Shown here piece by piece: positions 16,141 through 23,550 of a stretch of 28,018 bases of DNA. Positions within the stretch are counted from its first letter, which is position 1. Each line of letters starts with the position of its first letter. Both the position numbers and the translations under genes were made by a program. The notes below the pieces were generated by a model. It did not search any database and was not told where the DNA came from. It was given only the letters and a program-made list of their open reading frames with translations. This DNA comes from CBDUQI01 sp965369325 (GTDB lineage Bacteria > Pseudomonadota > Gammaproteobacteria > Steroidobacterales > JBCBZW01), in contig CBDUQI010000060.1 in NCBI GenBank assembly GCA_965369325.1, positions 1 through 28,018 on the forward strand, in the 5' to 3' direction.

Positions 16141-17586
16141 ATGATCCTGATGTACCCGCGCGTGTTGAGCGTTGCGGCGACTTGTTGGGCGCAGGATTAT
16201 TGCCCGGCCGCAACGGGCCGTTTCGGGAGCAGGACGATCAGAACACTAATCAAAGTTTCTTTCGGGTTCACGTTTGGGCAACTAGCCTTTCGGGAAGCAG
16301 CATTTCGCGGATGTGCCGTGGTGATCGCGGGTTTGTGCGTGGGCAATGCCTGGGCTGCGGATGCGTTGATCACTGCAGATCGTATGGTGGATGTGTTGGC
16401 AGGTACTGTCGTCGAACATCCATTTGTGCTGGTGGTGGATGGTCGCATCGTGCAGGTGAGCGCGGATGCCATCGCAGCGCCCGATGGGGCAACTCGTATT
16501 GATCTGTCAGGCCACACGTTGCTGCCCGGGCTAATCGACATGCACACCCACCTGACCTCCGACCCCACCGAGGGCGGTTACCGGGGGTTGGGTATCACCG
16601 ATGAGGACCGTGCGATTACTGGTGTGAAGAACGCGCGGCGGACCTTGCTGGCGGGTTTTACCACGGTGCGCAACGTCGGCTCGCGCAGTTTCGCTGGGGT
16701 TGCATTACGTAACGCAATCAACCGCGACGTTGTGCCTGGGCCGCGTATGTACGTGGCCGGTACGCCGGTCGGGATTACCGGTGGGCATTGCTCGGACCAG
16801 AATCTGTTGCCGGATGAATTCAATATGCCCGGTGCCGGCGTTGCTGACGGGCCCTGGGCGATGCGGGCCAAAGTTCGCTACAACATTAAATACGGCGTGG
16901 ATCTGATCAAGACCTGCTCCACCGGCGGCGTGTTCTCCAAAGGCACCTCACTCGGTGCCGCCCAGGGCACGGTGGAGGAACTCACCGCCCTCGTCGAGGA
17001 GGCGCGCATGCGCGGGCTCAAGGTGGCCGCGCATGCGCACGGTACTGTAGGCATCAAGAATGCAATTCGTGCCGGCGTCAGTACCATTGAGCACTCCAGC
17101 ATTCTGGATGACGAGGCTATTCGTATGGCCAAGCAAGCGGGCATTTATCTGTCAATGGATATCTACAACACAGAGTACACGTTGGCGGAAGGTGCTAAAA
17201 ACGGCGTGTTGCCCGAATCACTGGCCAAAGAACGCGAGATTGGCACGATCCAGCGCGAAAGTTTTCGCCGCGCGGTCAAAGCTGGCGTTAAGGTGGTATT
17301 CGGCTCCGATTCAGGGGTCTACCCGCACGGCGACAACGGACATCAGTTCGCTCGCATGGTGCGTTTTGGCATGAGCCCGATGCAGGCGATCCAGGCGGCG
17401 ACCTCGCTTGCCGCGGAGGCCATCGGAGCACAGGATGACGTCGGCGCCATCGCGCCGGGTCGCTACGGCGATATGGTGGCGGTGCAGGGTGATCCATTGC
17501 GGGACATCGCGGCGCTGGCGAGCGTCGCCGCCGTGATCAAGGCAGGTGAGGTGATCAAGCGGGACTATCGTTCGCAACTGCCCTGA
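16141..17586 (+). CDS. Exported metal-dependent amidohydrolase (Xaa-Pro dipeptidase/imidazolonepropionase-like)
   Basis: Amidohydrolase-superfamily enzyme, 481 residues as drawn. Metal ligands of the TIM-barrel site are visible: HTH in DMHTHL (H135, H137), the probable carboxylated Lys K257 in DLIKTCSTGG, H298/H300 in AAHAHG, H318 in TIEHSS and D390 in FGSDSG. This set is typical of the prolidase/Xaa-Arg dipeptidase clade. A signal-peptide-like core (VVIAGLCVGNAWA) appears only at about residues 60-72, so the first ~50 residues are doubtful. The ATG at 16141 has no SD, and no better ATG exists nearby; GTG at 16318 or 16321 would leave a very short signal. Likely cleaves dipeptides or N-acyl amino acids in the periplasm. 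It sits between a dehydrogenase and an aminotransferase on the same strand. Confidence 0.85.
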   Translation: MILMYPRVLSVAATCWAQDYCPAATGRFGSRTIRTLIKVSFGFTFGQLAFREAAFRGCAVVIAGLCVGNAWAADALITADRMVDVLAGTVVEHPFVLVVDGRIVQVSADAIAAPDGATRIDLSGHTLLPGLIDMHTHLTSDPTEGGYRGLGITDEDRAITGVKNARRTLLAGFTTVRNVGSRSFAGVALRNAINRDVVPGPRMYVAGTPVGITGGHCSDQNLLPDEFNMPGAGVADGPWAMRAKVRYNIKYGVDLIKTCSTGGVFSKGTSLGAAQGTVEELTALVEEARMRGLKVAAHAHGTVGIKNAIRAGVSTIEHSSILDDEAIRMAKQAGIYLSMDIYNTEYTLAEGAKNGVLPESLAKEREIGTIQRESFRRAVKAGVKVVFGSDSGVYPHGDNGHQFARMVRFGMSPMQAIQAATSLAAEAIGAQDDVGAIAPGRYGDMVAVQGDPLRDIAALASVAAVIKAGEVIKRDYRSQLP

Positions 17587-17666
17587 GCGGCTTCGCTCGC
17601 CCGTATCTCGATAAGTATGGCGCGTACGCGTCACGCCGGATGTTCTCACCAGGACCGCATCGCACC

Positions 17667-18797
17667 ATGACCACACTGCCCGACTTCAAGCTTGAAACCC
17701 ATTTTTCCAAATGGGAGTTTAAAGCCCGCTATCACATGACCGCCTCGGATGCGCAGAGTATGTCTCTGCGCGAATTGCTTGAGATGGCCACCGAGCAGGA
17801 ACGCGAAGCGTTTGAAGGCATGTGGCTGGGGTATACCGAAACCTTCGGCGCGCCCGATTTGCGCGAGCGTATCAGCCGGAACTTCACCCAGCGTGATGCT
17901 TCGCAAGTGCTGTGTTTCGCTGGCGCCAGCGAAGGTATTTATGCCGCCAATCAGGTGTTGCTGGAACCCGATTCGCATGCCATCGTAATTACCCCCAACT
18001 ACCAGTCGCACGAAACACTGCCGGTCAGTATTTGCGAGGCCAGCGCGGTGGCGCTGGACCCGAACGATGGCTGGTCGCTGGATGTGGATCAGGTCGCCGC
18101 TTCCATCCGTAAAAACACTCGTCTGTTGACCATGAATTTCCCACACAATCCCACCGGCGCCAATCTGCCACAGGACCGCTTCGACGCGCTGCTAGCCCTG
18201 TGCGACAAGCATGGCATCTACATTTTGAGCGATGAGATTTTTCGCGGTCTGGGGCCCGGTGATGCCACTTATCGCCCTCCGGTGGCGGATGTCTACGAGC
18301 GCGGCCTGTCGCTGGATGTGACCTCCAAAGCCTATGGTCTGCCCGGTTTGCGGATTGGCTGGATCGCCTGTGCGGACAAGTCACTGCTCGCAAGGATGGA
18401 GCGCATCAAGCATTATCTTTCCATCTGCAACTCCGGGCCCAGCGAACGCTTGGCGATCATTGCGCTGCGCAATCGTGACCGCATATTTGCCCGTAACTGC
18501 GCGATCATTGATGAGAACCTGGTTCACCTGAACGCATTTTTTGCAGGTCACGGTGATCTGTTCGATTGGCGGCAGCCGGATGCTAGTTGCATGGGTTTTC
18601 CACGCTATCTGGGCAGTGACGGCGTCGAGGCGTTCACGCGCGATCTGGTGGAGCGCAGCGGTGTGCTACTGCTCCCCGCCAGCGTCTACCGCTCGGCGCT
18701 CGGTGAGACTCCGACAGATCATTTTCGCATCGGCTTTGGGCGCAGCGGTATCGCTGAGGGGCTGGCGGTGATGCAGGCGCATCTGAGTGGTGCTTAG
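17667..18797 (+). CDS. Class I/II aminotransferase (PLP-dependent)
   Basis: Cytoplasmic fold-type I PLP enzyme, 376 residues. Key residues: NPTG at 161-164 (FPHNPTGANL), Asp189 in SDEIFRGL that holds the pyridine nitrogen, Schiff-base Lys221 in DVTSKAYGLPGLRIGW, and the C-terminal arginine in DHFRIGFGRSG that would bind the carboxylate. ATG 17667 is preferred over ATG 17640 because AGGA lies 12 bases before it and family members begin near here. It follows the amidohydrolase by 80 bases on the same strand. Amino-donor specificity is unknown. Confidence 0.9.
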   Translation: MTTLPDFKLETHFSKWEFKARYHMTASDAQSMSLRELLEMATEQEREAFEGMWLGYTETFGAPDLRERISRNFTQRDASQVLCFAGASEGIYAANQVLLEPDSHAIVITPNYQSHETLPVSICEASAVALDPNDGWSLDVDQVAASIRKNTRLLTMNFPHNPTGANLPQDRFDALLALCDKHGIYILSDEIFRGLGPGDATYRPPVADVYERGLSLDVTSKAYGLPGLRIGWIACADKSLLARMERIKHYLSICNSGPSERLAIIALRNRDRIFARNCAIIDENLVHLNAFFAGHGDLFDWRQPDASCMGFPRYLGSDGVEAFTRDLVERSGVLLLPASVYRSALGETPTDHFRIGFGRSGIAEGLAVMQAHLSGA

Positions 18798-18831
18798 CGG
18801 ATCGCCGTGAGCACTATGCCCGGGGCTGCGG

Positions 18832-20451
18832 TCAGGCGTTTTTCGCCTGCTCGCGCAACGCAAACTTCTGAATCTTGCCGGTCGCGGTTTTGGGCAGTTC
18901 GCAGAACACCACATGTTTTGGGGTCTTGAATCCCGCCAGATGTTGCCGGCAAAAATCGGTGATTTCCTGCGCGCTGACCTGCGCGCCCGGCTTTAACTCG
19001 ACAAAGGCACAGGGCACCTCACCCCACTTCTTATCCGGTCGCGCGACGATGGCCGCCGCCGCGACAGCCGGATGGCGGTATATCACGCCCTCAATTTCCA
19101 CCGATGAGATGTTCTCGCCCCCGGAGATAATCACATCCTTCAAACGGTCTTTGATTTGGATGTAGCCGTTCTCGTGCCACACTGCAGCATCGCCGCTGTG
19201 GAACCAACCACCGGCAAAGGCCTCCGCCGTCGCCTCGGGGTTCTTATAGTAGCCGGACATCACGCAGTTTCCGCGCAATTCGATCTCGCCTTCCGTTTTG
19301 CCATCACGCGGTACGGGCTCGCGCGTTTGAAGATCCACCACGCGGGCGCCTTCGAACATCGGGAAGCTCACACCTTGGCAACTTTGTTTTTCTGCCTGCG
19401 TCTCAAACGGCAGATCATCCCATTCTTCGCGCCACTGGCATTGGGTAACATGACCGTAGGTTTCGGTGAGCCCGTATACCTGCATCACATCAAAGCCCAT
19501 CGCGCGGGTTTTCTCCAACACTACGGTGGGCGGCGGCGCGCCAGCGGTAAAGACTTTGATGGGATGATCGAACTCGCGTCGCTCTTCCTCGCTGGCGTCA
19601 ATCAGCATCGAAAGCACAATCGGCGCGCCACCAAAATGGGTAACTTTGTGTTCGGCGATGGCGTTGAAGATGTTGGCCGCTGTAATGTCGCGCAGGCACA
19701 CAACGGTGCCGGCCACCATGGCCATAGCCCACGCGTGGCCCCAGCCGTTGCAGTGAAACATGGGCACGATGTAAAGGTGTGTCGGGTGTTGCGGCAGCTC
19801 CCACGCAACCGCGGTGCCCATGGCCATCAGATAGGCGCCACGATGATGGTAGACCACCCCTTTGGGGCGCCCTGAGGTGCCGGAGGTGTAGTTCAGCGCA
19901 ATCGGGGCCCATTCCTGCGCTGGCATCTGCCAGTCAAACGCCGGGTCGCCTTGCGCCAGAAATGCTTCGTAATCCATTTCGCCCAGGCGTTCCCCGCCGG
20001 GTCCCTGTGCATCGTCAATGTCGATGAGCAGAATGTCGGCATCAATGCTCGCCAGCGCCTCACGCACATTGGGGGCAAACGCCGTGTCGGTGATGACGGC
20101 GCGGGTGTCGGCGTGTTGCAGGATATAGGCAATGGTCTGCGCCTCCAGACGCACATTGATAGCGTTGAGGACGGCCCCGGCCATGGCGACGCCAAAATGC
20201 GCTTCGAACATCTCAGGGATATTGGGCGCGATTACCGAGACGGTGTCGCCGGCACGGATGCCATGCCGGCTAAGCGCCGAGCCAAGGCGAACCGTGCGCT
20301 CGTACACCTGTGCCCAGGTATATTCACGCGTGCCGTAGCGGGTGGCAATCCGTGAGGGGAACAAGTCTGCCGTCCGTTTGAGGAAAGAAAGCGGCGTCAG
20401 CGGCACAAAATTGGCCGCGTTGGGCGTGAACGCGCTGAAGTTTTTTTCCAT
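18832..20451 (-). CDS. dmdB: Acyl-CoA synthetase, methylmercaptopropionyl-CoA ligase (DmdB)-like
   Basis: ATP-dependent acid:CoA ligase of the ANL superfamily, 539 residues. The ATP loop YTSGTSGRPKG is at 188-198, YGLTETYG at 326-333, the hinge and adenylate motifs HSGDAAVWHENGYIQIKDR at 418-436, and the catalytic Lys526 in KTATGKIQKF. The opening VPLTPLSFLKRTADLFPSR is characteristic of the DmdB/medium-chain ligase clade. Start 20451 is preferred: an in-frame ATG at 20511 would fall on the predicted -35 box, and GGTGGGGA lies before 20451. It is divergent from dmdA across 195 bases, which supports 3-methylmercaptopropionate as substrate (second step of DMSP demethylation). A general medium-chain fatty acid ligase is the alternative. 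Confidence 0.8.
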   Translation of the reverse strand: MEKNFSAFTPNAANFVPLTPLSFLKRTADLFPSRIATRYGTREYTWAQVYERTVRLGSALSRHGIRAGDTVSVIAPNIPEMFEAHFGVAMAGAVLNAINVRLEAQTIAYILQHADTRAVITDTAFAPNVREALASIDADILLIDIDDAQGPGGERLGEMDYEAFLAQGDPAFDWQMPAQEWAPIALNYTSGTSGRPKGVVYHHRGAYLMAMGTAVAWELPQHPTHLYIVPMFHCNGWGHAWAMAMVAGTVVCLRDITAANIFNAIAEHKVTHFGGAPIVLSMLIDASEEERREFDHPIKVFTAGAPPPTVVLEKTRAMGFDVMQVYGLTETYGHVTQCQWREEWDDLPFETQAEKQSCQGVSFPMFEGARVVDLQTREPVPRDGKTEGEIELRGNCVMSGYYKNPEATAEAFAGGWFHSGDAAVWHENGYIQIKDRLKDVIISGGENISSVEIEGVIYRHPAVAAAAIVARPDKKWGEVPCAFVELKPGAQVSAQEITDFCRQHLAGFKTPKHVVFCELPKTATGKIQKFALREQAKNA

Positions 20452-20481
20452 ATTCCCCACCGGATGTTGCTGCTGCAAATG

Positions 20482-20511
20482 AGGGTAGGGGAACGCAGTG
20501 AAGGCTGTCAA
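20482..20511 (-). promoter_or_regulatory. Candidate promoter of the dmdB-like gene
   Basis: Leftward -35 TTGACA (20511-20506, consensus), 18-base spacer, -10 TACCCT (20487-20482, three of six matches). It would start transcription roughly 25 bases before ATG 20451. Part of an inverted repeat shared with the dmdA promoter. Confidence 0.4.
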
Positions 20512-20533
20512 TGAAGGGACTGAACCGAGGTGA

Positions 20534-20562
20534 TTGACAAAGCGCTGGGCAGCCCTTAGCGT
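20534..20562 (+). promoter_or_regulatory. Candidate promoter of dmdA
   Basis: Rightward -35 TTGACA (20534-20539, consensus), 17-base spacer, -10 TAGCGT (20557-20562, three of six matches). Leader of about 78 bases before ATG 20647. The weak -10 suggests need for an activator. Confidence 0.4.
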
Positions 20563-20646
20563 GCGGCAAAGTGAAAGTGTGCATTGCGTGTACTTGGGTG
20601 TCAGGCGCGGTTACAAAATCGAGCGATGCATGGTTGGGGGACAATA

Positions 20647-21768
20647 ATGACAACATCGAATGCACCTGCAATCTCGTTAACGCATCGCTTGCGCCAAACA
20701 CCGTTTCATGCGCGTGTTATGGCGGCGGGCTGCAAAGCGTTTACCGTGTACAACCACATGCTGCTGCCCACCGTGTTTGAGTCGATGGAGGCCGACTATC
20801 GCCACTTGCTGGAGCATGTGCAGGTGTGGGATGTGTCATGCGAACGCCAAGTGGAACTGCTGGGGCCAGATGCACTTACCCTTGCGCAGATGATGACGCC
20901 ACGTAATCTGGCGCCCTGCGAAATCGGTCAGTGCGTCTACGCGCCGACGGTGGATGAGAACGGCGGCATGACCAACGATCCGGTGATTCTCAAACTGGCG
21001 CAGGATCGGTACTGGGTGTCGGTCGCCGATTCTGATGTGGTGCTATGGGCACACGGGCTGGCGGTTGGACGTCGGCTGGATGTGAAGGTGTTCGAGCCGG
21101 ACGTATCGCCGCTGGCGGTGCAGGGGCCCAAGGCGTTTGATCTGGTGGCCCGTGTGTTTGGTGAGCAGATGCGGGCGCTGCGGTTTTTCCGCTTTGTCAC
21201 CGTGCCCTGGGAAGGCCTGGATATGCTCATTGCACGCTCCGGCTGGAGCAAGCAGGGCGGGGTGGAAATTTATTTGCCGGATGCGCGCTTGGGCCATCGT
21301 CTGTGGGACACGCTGATGGAAGCCGGCGAGGACCTGCAGGTAAGGGCGGGCTGTCCGAACGTTATCGAGCGCATCGAGTCCGGCTTGCTCAGTTATGGCA
21401 GCGACATGACCCGTGAGCACAACCCGTACGAATGCGGGCTGGAGAAGTACTGCGATATTCCTGCCACAGGCGAGGTGTTGTGCCGTGAGGCGCTGGCCGG
21501 GCAGAGCGAGGCGACCCAGTCGCGACGTATCGTATCGGTGCGCTTGCCGGGCGAGCCGGTGCCGCCGGCCGCTTGCCGGTGGCCCGTGAGCAGCGGTGGC
21601 AAGTCGGCAGGCCATGTGAGCAGCGCCGTGTACTCGCCCCGCCTCAAACACAATGTGGGTCTGGCAATGCTGGACACACAGATACTGGCAGGCGCCGGCG
21701 ATATGCAGGTTCAGTTGCCTGACGGTTCAACCCGGCGGGTGCGCCCGGTGACGTTGCCCTTCGACTAA
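20647..21768 (+). CDS. dmdA: Dimethylsulfoniopropionate demethylase DmdA
   Basis: GcvT-fold enzyme that moves a methyl group from DMSP to tetrahydrofolate, giving 3-methylmercaptopropionate and 5-methyl-THF in the cytoplasm. It has 373 residues, the usual length. Segments shared with known marine DmdA proteins, as I remember them, include AFTVYNHMLLPTVF (31-44), LLEHVQVWDVSCERQVE (54-70), VADSDVVLW (126-134), EPDVSPLAVQGPK (150-162), RSGWSKQGGVEIY (197-209) and CPNVIERIESGLLSYGSDM (236-254). These separate DmdA from GcvT and from sarcosine-type proteins. ATG 20647 is preceded by GGGGGA 5 bases upstream; an earlier in-frame start at 20584 has no such site. It is divergent from a DmdB-like ligase. 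DmdC and DmdD are not in the window. Confidence 0.87.
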   Translation: MTTSNAPAISLTHRLRQTPFHARVMAAGCKAFTVYNHMLLPTVFESMEADYRHLLEHVQVWDVSCERQVELLGPDALTLAQMMTPRNLAPCEIGQCVYAPTVDENGGMTNDPVILKLAQDRYWVSVADSDVVLWAHGLAVGRRLDVKVFEPDVSPLAVQGPKAFDLVARVFGEQMRALRFFRFVTVPWEGLDMLIARSGWSKQGGVEIYLPDARLGHRLWDTLMEAGEDLQVRAGCPNVIERIESGLLSYGSDMTREHNPYECGLEKYCDIPATGEVLCREALAGQSEATQSRRIVSVRLPGEPVPPAACRWPVSSGGKSAGHVSSAVYSPRLKHNVGLAMLDTQILAGAGDMQVQLPDGSTRRVRPVTLPFD

Positions 21769-21962
21769 TTACAGGCGGAGCGATGGCTGAGTTGGGCCGA
21801 CTGACGCGTGGTTTGATGTCGCCCGGTATCGGCGCGGCCGACTGAGGCGGCGTTTGCGGTGAAGGAACGTGGATTTGGGTCAAAAACGTGCTTGATTCCT
21901 CGAAACCGGTCGGCTGAGGGGGTATGGTCAGGTCAATAAGATAAATGCTCAGGAGTGTCGTG

Positions 21963-22289
21963 ATGATCAGGGAACGGTTGTGTTCATTGTTGGCTGTGCT
22001 TGTGTTGGTGTCTGCGCCCGCATTCGCCGCCTTGCCCAGTTTGAGTACGGGCATATCGGTCGCCAGCCTCAGCGCGGCCTCCACACCCATCGGGGCGGTT
22101 AACGTTGACGGCTTGGGTATGGTGAAATTTGATGCCCGCCGCGAGGGCAGCCGGGTGTTTATTACCGCGCGCTCTTCGGCGGGACAGGTTGTTGGCAAAG
22201 GCGAGTCGACGGTAAGTATGTCCACGCCCAAGGTATTCGTTGAGACGCCGCAACTGTTGATGCCCGTCACTATCCACTGGAAAAAGTAG
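21963..22289 (+). CDS. Small secreted protein of unknown function
   Basis: Predicted exported protein of 108 residues. The signal peptide (RERLCSLLAVLVLVSAPAFA) is clear, with cleavage after AFA. The mature ~85 residues are rich in Ser, Val and Ala and carry no cysteine or known motif; the pattern suggests a small beta-rich domain. ATG 21963 has CAGGAG 8 bases upstream, better than the ATG at 21945, which lies before that site. It stands alone, rightward, after dmdA with a 194-base gap, and converges on the hydroxylase gene. Confidence 0.7.
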   Translation: MIRERLCSLLAVLVLVSAPAFAALPSLSTGISVASLSAASTPIGAVNVDGLGMVKFDARREGSRVFITARSSAGQVVGKGESTVSMSTPKVFVETPQLLMPVTIHWKK

Positions 22290-22336
22290 GCCCGCGATAC
22301 GCGATGGCTTGAGGCGGGTTCGTACATTCGCGGACC

Positions 22337-22376
22337 AGCCGGTGGCCTCCGGCCGCCTGATCCGGCCCCCCCGGCT
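22337..22376. other. GC-rich inverted repeat between convergent genes
   Basis: AGCCGG (22337-22342) and CCGGCT (22371-22376), with an internal GGCC-rich stretch. It lies between the stops of the small secreted protein and the hydroxylase. It may act as a two-way terminator, but there is no T tract. Confidence 0.25.
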
Positions 22377-22387
22377 TAGCTGTACGA

Positions 22388-23209
22388 TCAGGCCGAGTCT
22401 GGCTTCCTCGGGCGCTCCCGTTTGTGCTGGTAAAGCCTCCACGGCAGCCACAGGGTGCGCAGCACTGCGTTGTGGTGCGTCGGTGCGCCCGCAATCCCGT
22501 ACGTCTGCCCCGCGCTGCGCGTCACTGCCGGGGCTTGGTAGGTGGCGAACATTCTGTCCCACACGGTGAGCAGTGCCGCGAAATTGTGATTGGCGTCGGC
22601 CGCGTGCGCCGCGTGGTGAACGCGGTGAACGTCGGGCGTAACCAATATCACCCGCAACCAGCGCTCCGCCTTACGCGGTAGACACACATTTGCGTGAGTC
22701 AGGAAATTGCTGAGCGCAAAGACCACCGCGGCTACGCTCGTCGCCATCGCCGACGGCACCAGAGTCCACACCAGCCCGGCCTGAATCGCCCCCTCGCCGA
22801 TAGCCTCCACCGGATGAAAGCGCAGCCCGGTGCTCACATCCACATCCGGGTCCTCGTGATGAGGGGCGTGCACGGGCCAGAACCAGTGGACCGCGTGCAG
22901 CAGGCGGTGGCTGAAATAGCGCAGGAAGTCGATGGCCAGCACCAGCAGCGCAGCGGCGGCAAAGTCAGGCAGGCTGCTCAATGGCCCGGTGTGTTCGCCG
23001 TGCCGTGCTGCTGCCAGCGTGATCAAGGGGAGTGGCAACAGCCAAGCGAGTGCCACCATATTGATGGCGCCCAGGCTGATGTTGACGCGCCATCGCGGCC
23101 ACGCAGCCGCCCGCTGGGGGTGCAGCGAAGCGACGCCTTCTAATCCGGCGGCGAGAATCAGTGCGCCAAAGTAGCCAAGGAGTAGGACTTCTGCAGGGGC
23201 CGGTGACAC
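22388..23209 (-). CDS. Sterol desaturase/fatty acid hydroxylase superfamily membrane protein
   Basis: Integral membrane di-iron oxygenase, 273 residues with about four to six TM segments. The histidine clusters are present: HRLLH (HX3H, near 102-106), HAPHH (HX2HH, near 115-119) and HRVHH (HX2HH, near 195-199), plus single histidines in FHPVE and LTHAN. This matches the family that includes sterol desaturases, alkylglycerol monooxygenase and carotenoid or fatty acid hydroxylases. Start is GTG at 23209 with no good SD, so the start is uncertain. It lies 55 bases downstream of the PEP-CTERM gene on the same strand. Substrate is probably a lipid; identity unknown. Confidence 0.87.
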   Translation of the reverse strand: MSPAPAEVLLLGYFGALILAAGLEGVASLHPQRAAAWPRWRVNISLGAINMVALAWLLPLPLITLAAARHGEHTGPLSSLPDFAAAALLVLAIDFLRYFSHRLLHAVHWFWPVHAPHHEDPDVDVSTGLRFHPVEAIGEGAIQAGLVWTLVPSAMATSVAAVVFALSNFLTHANVCLPRKAERWLRVILVTPDVHRVHHAAHAADANHNFAALLTVWDRMFATYQAPAVTRSAGQTYGIAGAPTHHNAVLRTLWLPWRLYQHKRERPRKPDSA

Positions 23210-23264
23210 GATGGGGAGACGGCCGGCATTGGAGGCGCCGTCGTACCGATCTGGTTAATTCAGC

Positions 23265-23435
23265 TTATTTGCGATTGCGCAGCCGCACGGCCAGCGCGAT
23301 GGCGGAGGCGCCCACCAGCATTAGCCATAGAGTGGCGGGCTCGGACACTGTCGTCGGAGGCGGGTTAGGCAGGCCGGCGTTGGCACTGGCGCTGATAAGA
23401 AGCGTCGCGAGAGCGGCGGCCACACATCTGGTCAT
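23265..23435 (-). CDS. Very small PEP-CTERM sorting-domain protein
   Basis: Predicted 56-residue protein. The first ~20 residues are a signal peptide ending in SANA, and the last ~26 are a PEP-CTERM tail: the SEPAT motif (here S-E-P rather than P-E-P), a hydrophobic helix (LWLMLVGASAIALAV) and a basic end RLRNRK. Only about ten residues (GLPNPPPTTV) lie between. PEP-CTERM proteins are processed by an exosortase in bacteria that make exopolysaccharide. ATG 23435 has AGGGGA 7 bases upstream, which supports real translation. An in-frame TTG at 23453 is less likely. It could be a truncated gene, but no remnant of a larger mature domain is visible. Confidence 0.75.
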   Translation of the reverse strand: MTRCVAAALATLLISASANAGLPNPPPTTVSEPATLWLMLVGASAIALAVRLRNRK

Positions 23436-23550
23436 TGGTGAATCCCCTGTCAAGCTTGTCTTAAACGATCAACGGGCCGCGCGAACGGCGGTTTCAACAT
23501 AATCCGATGCGGAATGTACTATGCCGCTCGCGGACGATGCGGGATACGGG

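Noticed and set aside
19156..19875. Plus-strand frame of 239 codons
   Set aside because: Antisense to the acyl-CoA ligase core motifs; no independent support.
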